Assembly (NCBI RefSeq): GCF_008923185.1
Contig: NZ_WBMT01000013.1
Coordinates: forward strand, 124,001 to 188,000
Direction: 5' to 3'
DNA length: 64,000 nt
Source: Actinomadura rudentiformis
GTDB taxonomy: Bacteria; Actinomycetota; Actinomycetes; Streptosporangiales; Streptosporangiaceae
Within the stretch, counting starts at the first letter, position 1. Each line of letters begins with the position of its first letter. This document shows, piece by piece, positions 52,853-61,707 of the stretch. A model generated the notes under the pieces. That model saw only the letters and a list, made by a program, of their open reading frames with translations. It was not told where the DNA came from and searched no databases. The translations under genes and the position numbers were made by a program.

Positions 52853-53806
52853 ATGAGTGGTGACCAGGGCCCGGACGCCCACGCCCCGCGCCCGCGGCCG
52901 GACTTCCTGCCACCGGCCGACGAGTATCCGCCGCCCGCCGCGCAGAACGCCGCGCAGGACGCCGCGCAGGCTCCCGGAGGGCGGCCCGCACCCGCCGCGC
53001 CGCCCTCCGGCTCGGACTCCGCCGGCACGTGGTGGAACATCCTGGTGGTCTGCGCCGCGTCGGCCCTGCTGGTCGCGGCGTTCCTGCCCTGGATCCGGGC
53101 GCGGGTCATCGTGGACGCCTTCGGCCAGACCCTCACCCACGACCTCGGCGAGAGAGCGGGCATCGACGCCGACAGCATGGTGCTGGCCCTCCCGGTGCTC
53201 GCCCTCACCGCCGTCGGCATGGCGCTCTGGGGCATCGCCGCCCGCGACACCCGGATCTCCTCCCTCACCGCCGTCCCCGGAGCGCTGGCCCTGCTGGTGT
53301 GCATGCTCTTCCTGCTGCGGCTGGACGACGCGAGTGACGATCTGGGGAGCCGGTCGACGTTGCTGCCGTACGACGTCACCCCGGCCTACGGGTGGTACGT
53401 GTCGATCTCAGCCGCCCTGCTCGTCCTGGGCTTCAGCCTGGTGCGGCCACTCATCGGGCGCAGGCGAACGAGCGAAGGGCAGGACCCGCGACAGCACGCT
53501 CCGGCTCAGCAGCAGGACGCGGGCCAGCCGTACGCAGCTCAGCCGTACACAAGCCAGCCTTACGGGAGCCAGTCGTACGGGAGCCAGTCGCACGGAGCGC
53601 AGGCCTACGCGGAACATCAGCAGGCGGCTGAGGCGTACACGGACCAGCACGTAGCCCAGGCGTACGTAAGCCAGCCGCACACAGGCCAGTCGTACGCGGA
53701 CCCCGCATCCGATGCCCGCGCCTACGCGCAGACGTACGAGCCGCAGGACGAGGAGCCGAAGCCCTCGAAGAAGCCGGACATCGACCCCGGACCGCCACCC
53801 GCCTGA
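52853..53806 (+). CDS. Membrane protein with a Gln/Tyr-rich repetitive C-terminal tail
   Basis: 317 aa. Pro/Ala-rich cytoplasmic N-terminus, four membrane segments (WWNILVVCAASALLVAAFLP, LALPVLALTAVGMALWGIAA, AVPGALALLVCMLFLL, YVSISAALLVLGFSLV), then ~115 residues of low-complexity QPYxSQ/QSYGSQ-type repeats encoded by imperfect ~15-nt units, ending in a Lys/Pro tail. Function unknown. ATG at 52853 is 6 nt after -10 TACTCT (52841-52846), so it is probably leaderless; a GTG at 52781 is the longer alternative. Confidence 0.8.
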   Translation: MSGDQGPDAHAPRPRPDFLPPADEYPPPAAQNAAQDAAQAPGGRPAPAAPPSGSDSAGTWWNILVVCAASALLVAAFLPWIRARVIVDAFGQTLTHDLGERAGIDADSMVLALPVLALTAVGMALWGIAARDTRISSLTAVPGALALLVCMLFLLRLDDASDDLGSRSTLLPYDVTPAYGWYVSISAALLVLGFSLVRPLIGRRRTSEGQDPRQHAPAQQQDAGQPYAAQPYTSQPYGSQSYGSQSHGAQAYAEHQQAAEAYTDQHVAQAYVSQPHTGQSYADPASDARAYAQTYEPQDEEPKPSKKPDIDPGPPPA

Positions 53807-53834
53807 TCAGTCGTAGAAACTCAGTCGTAGAAAC
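53807..53834 (-). repeat. 14-nt direct repeat duplicating the era stop region
   Basis: TCAGTCGTAGAAAC occurs at 53807-53820 and 53821-53834. In gene direction both units give TTCTACGACTGA, so the last codons and the stop of era occur twice, the second time in a different frame. Confidence 0.9.
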
Positions 53835-54729
53835 CCAGCCTGCGCAGGTGCTTGGGGTCGCGCTGCCATTCCTTGAGCACGCTGACGCGAAGGTCGAGGT
53901 AGACCTTGGTGCCGAGCAGCGCCTCGATCTGCTTGCGGGCCCCGGAACCGACCTCGCGCAGGCGGCTGCCCTTGTGCCCGATGATGATGCCCTTCTGGCT
54001 GTCCCGTTCGACATAGAGGTGCGCGTAGACGTCCATGAAGTCGTCGCGGCCCTCCCTCGGCGCCATCTCGTCCACGACCACCGCGATCGAGTGCGGCAGC
54101 TCGTCGCGGACGCCCTCCAGCGCGGCCTCCCGGATCAGCTCGGCGACCAGCACCTGCTCGGGCTCGTCGGTGAGGTCGCCCTCCGGGTAGAGCGGCATGC
54201 CCTCCGGCAGGTGCTGGATCAGCAGGTCGCCGACCAGATCGACCTGGAAGCCGTCGGCGGCCGAGCACGGCACGATGTCGGCGAAGTCGCCGAGCTGCCC
54301 GACCGCCATGAGCTGCTCGGCCACCCGCTCGGGCGGGGTCAGGTCGGTCTTGGTGACGATCGCCACGATCGGGGTCTTCTTGATGCCGGCCAGCTCGCGG
54401 GCGATGTACTTGTCGCCCGGGCCGACCTTCTCGTCCGCCGGCACGCAGAACCCGATCGCGTCGACCTCGGTCAGGGTCGACCGCACCAGGCTGTCCAGCC
54501 GTTCGCCGAGCAGGGTGCGCGGCTTGTGCAGGCCCGGCGTGTCGACGACGATCAGCTGGGCGTCCGGGCGATGGACGATGCCCCGGATGGCCCGGCGGGT
54601 GGTCTGCGGCCGGTTGCTGGTGATCGCCACCTTGGTGCCGACGAGGGCGTTCATGAGGGTCGACTTGCCGACGTTGGGCCGCCCGATGAAGCAGGCGAAC
54701 CCGGACCGGAAACCTTCGTTCGTCGTCAC
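53821..54729 (-). CDS. era: GTPase Era
   Basis: 302 aa. Essential GTPase that binds the 16S rRNA 3' end in 30S assembly. G1 GRPNVGKST (16-24), G2 region SNRPQTTRRAIRGI, G3 VVDTPGLHKPR, G4 VTKTDL, and the C-terminal KH domain with QKGIIIGHKGSRLREVG. GTG at 54729 gives the usual start; a -10-like GACAAT 7 nt upstream suggests leaderless transcription. Its last codons are duplicated in tandem. Confidence 0.96.
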   Translation of the reverse strand: MTTNEGFRSGFACFIGRPNVGKSTLMNALVGTKVAITSNRPQTTRRAIRGIVHRPDAQLIVVDTPGLHKPRTLLGERLDSLVRSTLTEVDAIGFCVPADEKVGPGDKYIARELAGIKKTPIVAIVTKTDLTPPERVAEQLMAVGQLGDFADIVPCSAADGFQVDLVGDLLIQHLPEGMPLYPEGDLTDEPEQVLVAELIREAALEGVRDELPHSIAVVVDEMAPREGRDDFMDVYAHLYVERDSQKGIIIGHKGSRLREVGSGARKQIEALLGTKVYLDLRVSVLKEWQRDPKHLRRLGFYD

Positions 54730-54796
54730 GCCGTCAATTGTCGCAGGCGAAAGCGGCTGCTCCGTTGATCCGGTGGGACCGGAGACCGGGTGGCGG

Positions 54797-57700
54797 CTAG
54801 GCGGCGGGGTGGCCGAGGGCGGCCAGCGCGGTACGGGCGGCCTCTGCCCAGTGTTGCGCGCCGATGCGTTCGGCGACCTCGGCCGCGCGCCGGTAATGGC
54901 CCGCCGCCGGTCCGGGGCGGCCGAGGAAGACCGCCAGGTCACCGAGGATGTGCGCGACCGGCCCGACGCTCGCGACGGTGCAGGCTCCGCCGCTCACGTG
55001 ACCCTCGTACGGCAGCAGCCTCTCGTAGACGTCGGCGGCCAGTTCGTGCTCGTCCAGGGCGATGGCCCGCAGACCGCGGATCGACATCACCAGGTCGAAG
55101 AAGAAGTCCGGCCGGACCGGACCGGCGTCCGCCACGACGCGCCGGGCCTCCGCGGTACGTCCCGCCTCGATCAGGGCTATCGCGTAGAGGTCGGCGGCGG
55201 CCCCGACATGCGGCCACTCTTGCCAGATCCATCGGGCGGCGTCGACGAGCTCGCCGGCACGGCCCTGCGACAGCCGGACGCAGAAGACCCCGACCATCTC
55301 CATGCCGCGCTCGCTGCTCCAGATACCGGTCCGGCCGATGGCGTCGCCCACCTCGGAGTAGGCGCGTTCGGCGGCTTCGGGCCGGGCGGCGAAGACATGC
55401 TCGATCGCGTCGTACCAGCTCGCGATCAAGCCCAGCAGCGGCAGGCCGTACTGGTCCGCCAGCCGCCGCCCCACCTCCAGGTGCTCGCGGGCCGCGGCCA
55501 GGTCGAGGGAGGCGAACGAGGCCGACTGCATCTGCAGATGGCCCAGCACCTGGTAGAGACCGAGATCGTGGGCCGTCGCGAGCTCCAGGATCTCGGCGGA
55601 GATGCGGCGGCGTTCAGCCAGGTCGTCCGCGGTCCGGAAGGCGTTGAGGAAGCGGCCGTTGAGGGCGACCGCCAGCAGATCGGGCCTGCCGAGGCGGCGG
55701 GCGCGGCGGACCGCCTCGACGGAGGCCTCGGCGCCGCGCTCGTCCGGGTCGCCCTCCAGCTCGATCGCCAGCGACGTGAGGAGCCGGATGCGCAGCTCCT
55801 CATCGTCGTCGCCGAGCCCCGCCAAGGCCTCTTCGGCGGCCTCAATGGCGTCATGGTCGACCGTGCCGTACACGTGGCTGGTCCACAACGTGGGCACGTC
55901 GTAGCTCACGATGATCCGGCCCAGAAGCCGTAGGTCCCCGAAGGCGCGGGCCTCGGCGATCGCACGCCACCGCCGTTCCCGCGCCGCGACGACCAGCCCG
56001 GCCAGCGCGGACGCGTGGATCGCGTCCACCTCCGTCTCCAGAAGCTCGCGGAGGGATTCCGAGTCCCGCGCGCGCAGGAGGTCGGCTGCCCGCACCAGGA
56101 GCTCGGCGGCGGTCCCGTGGGCGAACCTGGCCTCGGCGGCCTCGGCCGCCAGCCGGGCATAGCGGACGGCTTTGGCGGGCTCGTCCCCGGCGGCGAGGAA
56201 GTGGTGGGCGAGCGCGGCGATCTCACCCGGACGCCACCGTTCCAGCGCGGCCGCCACCCGGCCGTGGATGCGGGTGCGGCGGATCCGCGACAGCTCGCCA
56301 TAGAGGGTGTCGCGGACGAGCGCGTGCCCGAACCGGATCCGCCCCGCCGCCGGTTCGACGATCAGCCCGCCGGCCAGCCCGGCCTCGACCGCCTCGATCA
56401 CCGCGTCCTCGTCGCCGCCCGAGACCTCGGTCAGCACGGCGAGGTCGACGTCCCGGCCGACGACGGCCGCGTTCCGCAGGATCGACTGGGCGTCCTCGGG
56501 CAGCCGGGCGATGTGCCGGCGCAGGACGTCCCCCACCCCGGCGGGGACGCCGCGGGCGGCCGCCGGCATCCCTTCGGCGTCCAGGAGCCGCGCGGTCTCG
56601 CGGGTGAAGAACGGGTTGCCTCCGGTGCGTTCGGCGATTCCGGCGAGGTCCGCCTCGCCCACCTCGGTGACGCACACGTCCCGGACGAGCCTGGCCACCT
56701 CGTCGGGGGCGAGCCCGGCCAGTTCGATGCGCAGCGGCTCCTGGCGGGCGAGCGTGGCGAGGGTGGTGGCCAGCCGGTCGGAGATCTCCGTCTGCCGGAA
56801 GGTTCCGACCACGAGCACGGGCCTGCCGCGCAGCCGTGCCGGGAGCCCGGTGAGAACGGCCAGGGTCTCGTCGTCGGCCCAGTGCAGGTCGTCCAGGACG
56901 AGGAGCAACGGAGCCTTCTCGGAGAGCGCGCCCAGGTAGTCGGCCACAGCCAGATGCAGCCGGAAACGGGCCGTGGTGGCGTCCGCTCCGAGACCCGTCA
57001 CCGCGTCGCCGAGCAGCGGCCCGAGCGTCCGGGCGAGCTCGGCCTCCGGTGGGTCGGCTGCGGCCAGTTCCCGCAGCAGCTCGGCCCAGGGCCAGGCGGC
57101 CGGGGCACCGCCGGTCTCCGGCGCGCTGCCCCAGGCGCAGGTCCAGCCCTCGCCGCCCAGAGTGTCGCCGAACCGTTCGATAAGGGACGTCTTGCCCATT
57201 CCGGCCTCGCCGCTGACCAGGGCGACGGTGCATCTGCCCGCGGCCGAGGCCTGCGCGGCCGCGGCCAGCCTCGCCAACTCGTCCGCCCGCCCGACGAAGA
57301 GCGGGCCCGCCGGTGCCTCCTCCGCCGGCTCCGGCACAAGGCGCAGAAGGGGCGGCGCAGTCTGGAGCGGTGTGGACACCATGGGCGCCGTGGACGCCGT
57401 GGGTGGTGTCGTTGGCGTTGGCGGCATCGGCGCTGGTTGCGGGTCGAGCTCCGGCGCTTGGGCGAGGATGTCGGCCTCAAGACGCCTCAGGGCCGGACCG
57501 GGATCGACCCCCAGTTCGTCGGCCAGGGTCGCACGGGCGCGGCGCAGCGCTCCGAGGGCGTCGCCTTGGCGCCCGGCCCGGTAGAGCGCCAGGGCCAGCA
57601 GCCGCCAGGCCTCCTCGCGCATGGGATTCGCGGCCGCGTGCGCCTCCAGGTCGGGTACCGCCTCGGTGGCGGCGCCGAGGCGGAGCATCGCCTCGGCGCG

Positions 57701-58225
57701 GCGTTCGACGGCCAGGCGATGCCGTTCCTCCAGCCGCCCGGCCTCGGTGACGGCCCAGGACAGCTCGGCGAACTCGGCGTACGCAGGCCCGCGCCACTCC
57801 CCCAGCGCGGCGTCGGCCCGCAGCCGTGCCGTCGCCGGGTCGGCCGCGGCGAGGAACTCGCCCGCCTCGTCCACCAGCGTGTCGAAGCGCCAGGCGTCCA
57901 CGTTCCCGATGGGCAGCCGCAACGCGTACCCGGGGGGCGAGGTGACCAGCACCTCGGCGGGGGTGCGCGGCGGACGGTCGGGTTCGAGGGCGCGGCGCAG
58001 GTGGGAGACGAACGACTGGAGGCCGGCGGCCGCGCGGGGCGGCGCCTCACCGGGCCACAGCTCGTCGATCAGGCGTTCGGCCGGGACCATCTGCCCGTGG
58101 GCGGCCGCCAGCCGCGCAAGGACGGCACGCTGGCGCGGCCCGCCGAGATCGGCGCACGCGCCGTTGACGGACGCCTCGAACGGGCCGAGCACCCGGATCG
58201 CCGCCCCCGTAACGCCTCCCGCCAT
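54797..58225 (-). CDS. Large SARP-type (AfsR-like) regulator with ATPase and TPR-like regions
   Basis: 1142 aa. N-terminal OmpR-type winged helix (IRVLGPFEASVNGACADLGGPRQRAVLARLA, residues 10-100), BTAD domain (~100-255), a Pro-rich linker, an AAA/NB-ARC-like ATPase (FVGRADELARL, Walker A GEAGMGKTSLIERFG near 345, Walker B LLLVLDDLHWAD near 455), then a helical TPR-like half to the C-terminus. Such regulators activate secondary-metabolite or stress genes; the target is unknown. ATG at 58225. A biosynthetic cluster is not evident in this window. Confidence 0.93.
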   Translation of the reverse strand: MAGGVTGAAIRVLGPFEASVNGACADLGGPRQRAVLARLAAAHGQMVPAERLIDELWPGEAPPRAAAGLQSFVSHLRRALEPDRPPRTPAEVLVTSPPGYALRLPIGNVDAWRFDTLVDEAGEFLAAADPATARLRADAALGEWRGPAYAEFAELSWAVTEAGRLEERHRLAVERRAEAMLRLGAATEAVPDLEAHAAANPMREEAWRLLALALYRAGRQGDALGALRRARATLADELGVDPGPALRRLEADILAQAPELDPQPAPMPPTPTTPPTASTAPMVSTPLQTAPPLLRLVPEPAEEAPAGPLFVGRADELARLAAAAQASAAGRCTVALVSGEAGMGKTSLIERFGDTLGGEGWTCAWGSAPETGGAPAAWPWAELLRELAAADPPEAELARTLGPLLGDAVTGLGADATTARFRLHLAVADYLGALSEKAPLLLVLDDLHWADDETLAVLTGLPARLRGRPVLVVGTFRQTEISDRLATTLATLARQEPLRIELAGLAPDEVARLVRDVCVTEVGEADLAGIAERTGGNPFFTRETARLLDAEGMPAAARGVPAGVGDVLRRHIARLPEDAQSILRNAAVVGRDVDLAVLTEVSGGDEDAVIEAVEAGLAGGLIVEPAAGRIRFGHALVRDTLYGELSRIRRTRIHGRVAAALERWRPGEIAALAHHFLAAGDEPAKAVRYARLAAEAAEARFAHGTAAELLVRAADLLRARDSESLRELLETEVDAIHASALAGLVVAARERRWRAIAEARAFGDLRLLGRIIVSYDVPTLWTSHVYGTVDHDAIEAAEEALAGLGDDDEELRIRLLTSLAIELEGDPDERGAEASVEAVRRARRLGRPDLLAVALNGRFLNAFRTADDLAERRRISAEILELATAHDLGLYQVLGHLQMQSASFASLDLAAAREHLEVGRRLADQYGLPLLGLIASWYDAIEHVFAARPEAAERAYSEVGDAIGRTGIWSSERGMEMVGVFCVRLSQGRAGELVDAARWIWQEWPHVGAAADLYAIALIEAGRTAEARRVVADAGPVRPDFFFDLVMSIRGLRAIALDEHELAADVYERLLPYEGHVSGGACTVASVGPVAHILGDLAVFLGRPGPAAGHYRRAAEVAERIGAQHWAEAARTALAALGHPAA

Positions 58226-58309
58226 GTACGGAAGCCTAAACCGCCCCTGGCCAGAGGCCAGAGGCGGTCCGGGTCCAGCCGGCTCCGGGTGCTCGCGCGA
58301 CCGTCAGAC

Positions 58310-58335
58310 CTGCGTGATCGGACTGCGCGATCAGA
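58310..58335 (-). repeat. 13-nt tandem repeat at the stop codon of the MMPL gene
   Basis: CTGCGTGATCGGA (58310-58322) and CTGCGCGATCAGA (58323-58335), 11 of 13 identical. The stop codon of the MMPL gene is inside the second. Confidence 0.7.
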
Positions 58336-60460
58336 CCGGCAGGGTCTCGCGGGCCGGTTCGGCCGCGGGAGCGGGCTCGGCGCCGTGCATGTCGATCTTC
58401 GGGATGATCCGGTCGAGCGGGCCGGGCAGCCACCAGTTGGCGCGGCCCAGGAGGGCCATCGTCGCGGGCACGAGGACGAGGCGCACGACCGTCGCGTCCA
58501 GGGCGACCGCCACTGCCAGCCCCACTCCCATCTGCTTGATGACCAGGCCGGGGTCGAGCGCGAAGCCGAGGAACACCGCGACCATGATCAGCGCCGCGCT
58601 GGAGATCACCCGGCCGGTCGCCGCCAGGCCCGTCGCGACCGAGCCGCGGGCGTCGCCGGTGCGCAGCCACTCCTCCCGTACCCGGGACAGCAGGAACACC
58701 TCGTAGTCCATCGAGACGCCGAACAGCACCGCGAACATCAGCAGCAGGATGAAGCTGGAGACCGGCACGCTGTGCGGCAGCCCGAGGAGCTCGGCGCCCC
58801 AGCCCCACTGGAAGACCGCCACCAGCACGCCGTACGCGGCGCCGATCGACAGCAGGTTCATGGCGGCGGCCTTGAGGGGCGCCAGCAACGATCTGAAGAC
58901 GATCATCAGCATGATGAACGAGGTCGCCACGACCACGCCGATGACCGGCCACAACCGGTCGGACAGGACGCGGCTGAGGTCGACGTAGACGGCGGTGTAT
59001 CCGGTGACCTCCGCGCCGTCGGGGAGCGTGTCCGCCCTGATCCGGTCGACGAGCCCGGTGACGCGCTCGTCCTGCGGCCCGTACTCCGGCGTCACCGCGA
59101 CCACGGCGGCGCTCCGGTCCGGCGAGAACTGCGGCGGCGCGACGGCCACGACGCCCTCGGTCTTCGCCAGCTTGTCACCCAGCGCGGGCAGGGTGGCGCG
59201 GTCGACCTTCGCGAGGTCGGCGGTCACGAGCAGCGGGGCGTTCACCCCGGGCCCGTACGACTCGGCGATCAGGTCGTACGCGCGGCGCACGGTGTTGGAG
59301 GTCGGCTCGCTGCTCGCGTCACTGGGCCAGGTGCGCATGCCGAGGGCCGGGGCCGCCAGCGTCAGCATGAGCACCAGCGCGGCGAGGAGCCACGCCCACG
59401 GCCGGCGCGCGACATGATCGGCCCATCTCCGCACCCGCGGCGACTCGACCTTCAGCTGCGCGCCTTCCGCACGGTCCCGCTTGCGCAGCACCCGGCGACC
59501 CGCCAGGCCCAGGAGGGCGGGCAGCAACGTCACGGCGCTGGCCACGGTCGCCGCCACCACGATCCCGGTGGCGAAGCCCATCGTGATGAACACCGGGATC
59601 TGCGACAACACCAGCCCGCACAGCGCCAGCAGCACGGTGAAGCCCGCAAAGATCACCGACTGGCCCGCCGTCGCGGTGGCCCGGCCGATCGACTCCGGCA
59701 CGTCGAGGCCCTGCGCCAGGCCCTCCCGGTGGCGCGTCAGGATGAACAGCGCGTAGTCGATCCCGACGCCCAGCCCGACCATGATCGCCAGCGTCGGCGC
59801 GGTGGTGGCCACGTCGGTGAACGCCGCGAGGATCGTGATCCCGGAGACCCCGACGCCGAGCCCGGCCAGCGCCACCGCCAGCGGCAGCCCCGCCGCCACG
59901 ATGGAGCCGAACGCCAGCAGGAGGATCACCAGCGCCGCCACGATCCCGACCGCCTCGGCGAGCCCGCCGGGAGCCGTCACGTTCTCCGGCACCTGCCCGC
60001 CGAACTCGACCTTGTGCCCGGAGGACGCCAGCCCCGCAGTGGCGTCCTCCAGGTGCCCGAGCGTCTCCTTCGGCGTGAGATCGGTGACCGGCACGTCGTA
60101 GCGCACCGTCAGCAGCGCCGTCGCGCCGTCCTTGCTGGGCGGGGCGGTCTCCACCGCGGTCACGTGCGGGAGCCGCTTCAGCCGCTCCGCCGCCGCCGCG
60201 ACGCTCGCCTCGGCGAGCTTGCCCGACTCGGCGTGCACCACGACCCGGGCGTCCGCTCCCGCCACGGCCGGGAACCGTTCCCTCAAAAGATCGGTGGCCT
60301 CCTGGGAACCCGTGCCCTTCAGCGTGTAGTCGTCGTGCAACGCGCCCCCCGCGACGCCGGAGACACCGGCCACCGCGCCGACGAGCAGCACCCACACCAG
60401 AATGAACCGCCAGGGCCGCAGCGCCGCGGCCCTTCCCAGGCGGTAAAGCAGACGAGACAT
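58331..60460 (-). CDS. MMPL-family (RND) membrane exporter
   Basis: 709 aa with 11-12 membrane segments in two MMPL halves, each preceded by an extracytoplasmic domain. Typical parts: RFILVWVLLVGAVAGVSGV, LAIMVGLGVGIDYALFILTRHRE with the proton-relay D-Y pair, VIFAGFTVLLALCGL, and MFAVLFGVSMDYEVFLLSRVREEW in the second half. Exports lipids or small molecules with the proton gradient. ATG at 60460 has GAGGGAAC upstream. Divergent from the cytidine-deaminase-like gene. Confidence 0.94.
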   Translation of the reverse strand: MSRLLYRLGRAAALRPWRFILVWVLLVGAVAGVSGVAGGALHDDYTLKGTGSQEATDLLRERFPAVAGADARVVVHAESGKLAEASVAAAAERLKRLPHVTAVETAPPSKDGATALLTVRYDVPVTDLTPKETLGHLEDATAGLASSGHKVEFGGQVPENVTAPGGLAEAVGIVAALVILLLAFGSIVAAGLPLAVALAGLGVGVSGITILAAFTDVATTAPTLAIMVGLGVGIDYALFILTRHREGLAQGLDVPESIGRATATAGQSVIFAGFTVLLALCGLVLSQIPVFITMGFATGIVVAATVASAVTLLPALLGLAGRRVLRKRDRAEGAQLKVESPRVRRWADHVARRPWAWLLAALVLMLTLAAPALGMRTWPSDASSEPTSNTVRRAYDLIAESYGPGVNAPLLVTADLAKVDRATLPALGDKLAKTEGVVAVAPPQFSPDRSAAVVAVTPEYGPQDERVTGLVDRIRADTLPDGAEVTGYTAVYVDLSRVLSDRLWPVIGVVVATSFIMLMIVFRSLLAPLKAAAMNLLSIGAAYGVLVAVFQWGWGAELLGLPHSVPVSSFILLLMFAVLFGVSMDYEVFLLSRVREEWLRTGDARGSVATGLAATGRVISSAALIMVAVFLGFALDPGLVIKQMGVGLAVAVALDATVVRLVLVPATMALLGRANWWLPGPLDRIIPKIDMHGAEPAPAAEPARETLPV

Positions 60461-60516
60461 CGTTCCCTCGCAAAAGCGTCTTCCGTTGAGGTCACGAGCC
60501 TCACCCGCCGCCCTTG

Positions 60517-60564
60517 CCGCCCACTTGGCAGTGACTTGCGACCCGCCCACTTGGCAGTGACTTG
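60517..60564 (+). repeat. 22-nt direct repeat (period 26) upstream of two divergent genes
   Basis: CCGCCCACTTGGCAGTGACT plus two more bases occurs at 60517-60538 and again identically at 60543-60564. Sits between the MMPL and cytidine-deaminase-like genes, at promoter distance from both. Confidence 0.9.
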
Positions 60565-60576
60565 AGACGGGGACCC

Positions 60577-60582
60577 TAGGCT
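60577..60582 (+). promoter_or_regulatory. -10 element TAGGCT for a leaderless mRNA
   Basis: TAGGCT ends 7 nt before the GTG at 60590, and there is no ribosome binding site. A TTGGCA within the second 22-nt repeat is too far for a standard -35. Confidence 0.55.
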
Positions 60583-60589
60583 TGTCCCC

Positions 60590-60916
60590 GTGAACGACGA
60601 GGACAAGAAGATCATCACGCTGGCGCGGGCCGCCCGTGCCCGCACGGGTGCGGCCGAGGGCGCGGCGGTCCGCGACGAGACCGGGCGGACCTACTCGGCC
60701 ACCAGCGTCGACCTGCCGGCTCTGAAGCTGACCGCCCTCCAGGTGGCGATCGCCATGGCGGTCTCCAGCGGCGCGGAAGAACTGGAGGCCGCCGCGCTGG
60801 TCACGGCCGACGAGAGCGCCCGCGACTCCGACGTGGCCGCCGTACGCGACCTGGGTCCCAAGGCTCCCGTCTTCGTCGCCGCCCCGGACGGCTCCCTGAA
60901 GACCACCCTCGCCTGA
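60590..60916 (+). CDS. Cytidine-deaminase-like protein lacking zinc ligands
   Basis: 108 aa. Aligns by eye to cytidine deaminases: the ALKLTALQVAIAMAVSSGAEEL segment stands where active enzymes have CAE-R-x-A-I; here the zinc Cys is Thr48 and the catalytic Glu is replaced (TALQ), and no P-C-x-x-C is present. It should therefore be inactive as a deaminase. The gene sits near era, a CBS/CNNM gene, ybeY and phoH, as does Mycobacterium tuberculosis Rv2365c of similar size. GTG start, leaderless. Function unknown. Confidence 0.82.
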   Translation: MNDEDKKIITLARAARARTGAAEGAAVRDETGRTYSATSVDLPALKLTALQVAIAMAVSSGAEELEAAALVTADESARDSDVAAVRDLGPKAPVFVAAPDGSLKTTLA

Positions 60917-60996
60917 CTCCGTCAGGGCGGGCCGGTCTCCGTCAGGACGGGCCGGTCTCCGTCAGGACGGGCCGGTCTCCGTCAGGACGGGCCCGG
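60917..60996 (-). repeat. 20-nt unit repeated four times at the lipoprotein stop codon
   Basis: Units 60917-60936, 60937-60956, 60957-60976 and 60977-60996, nearly identical. In gene direction each contains GTCCTGACGGAGACCGGCC, so each unit supplies a TGA, shifting frame between units. The region also separates two convergent genes. Confidence 0.95.
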
Positions 60997-61629
60997 CGCG
61001 GCGCGGACGCCGCGAAGCTTCGTCAAGGCCTTGATCGCGACCTGCTCGGTGACACGCGCCATGCCCGACCCCGCGGCGTCCACCACGAGCAGGTCGTCGC
61101 CGACCGCGGCCATGACCACGCTCAGACCAACGCGCCCCTGCGCGTCGGCGTAGTGGACGGCGAGCGCGTTGCGGAGGGCTTTGACTCTCCGGGCGTCGAT
61201 CCGGCGCAGGCGGATGTCTCCCTCGGCCGTCTCGACCTCGATCCGCGGACACCTGACGGTCGCCCTGCGCATCTCCGCGACATGTCGCGCGGCCCGGCCG
61301 GACGGCAGCCGGAAGACGTGTTCGGCGAGGCTGACGACGGGGCTGGCGCGGTAGAACGCGGCGTGCGCCTGCGGGGCGTCCTCGACACCCCGGATGTCGC
61401 GCGGAGCCTGGACGTCGGCGAGCTGGAGCAGCCGCACGCAGTCGGGGTCGACGGGCTCCATCCCCTCGAAGACCCGCTGGTTGTCGGCGGCCAGGAATCC
61501 CGGGGGCATCTCGGCACCGGATAAAACGGCGCCCGACATGCTCACCGCCGCGGGCCTCGACGACGAAGCCTCCGCCCCGCATCCCGCCAGCAAGGTGGCG
61601 AGCAGGGCTCCGCCCACGATGCGCCACAT
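60982..61629 (-). CDS. Lipoprotein of unknown function
   Basis: 215 aa. Lipobox LLAGCGAE at the N-terminus. The rest is a soluble domain with two cysteines (DPDCVRLLQLADV and VRCPRIEVET) that may form a disulfide; layout recalls sensor-like lipoproteins of mycobacteria (PknH-sensor type), but this is weak. ATG at 61629 follows GGGGGGATCTC. The stop lies in a four-copy 20-nt repeat; an alternative frame in the repeats would end two units later. Downstream of the CBS/CNNM gene on the same strand. Confidence 0.72.
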   Translation of the reverse strand: MWRIVGGALLATLLAGCGAEASSSRPAAVSMSGAVLSGAEMPPGFLAADNQRVFEGMEPVDPDCVRLLQLADVQAPRDIRGVEDAPQAHAAFYRASPVVSLAEHVFRLPSGRAARHVAEMRRATVRCPRIEVETAEGDIRLRRIDARRVKALRNALAVHYADAQGRVGLSVVMAAVGDDLLVVDAAGSGMARVTEQVAIKALTKLRGVRAAPGPS

Positions 61630-61707
61630 GAGATCCCCCCGAATCTCTCAGCGCATGATCATTCCCAGCGGGACGCGCATCTAACCCCGATGTGCGACTT
61701 GTGGCGA

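Noticed and set aside
53807..53834. Frameshift at the end of era suggested by a second frame ending in the same FYD
   Set aside because: The second FYD stop comes from the 14-nt duplication; the main frame is intact and has the normal Era length.
56015..60565. A 1516-codon open frame on the plus strand across the SARP and MMPL genes
   Set aside because: It is antisense to two well-identified genes, has no recognisable domain and is an artefact of very high G+C, where stop codons are rare in the mirrored frame.
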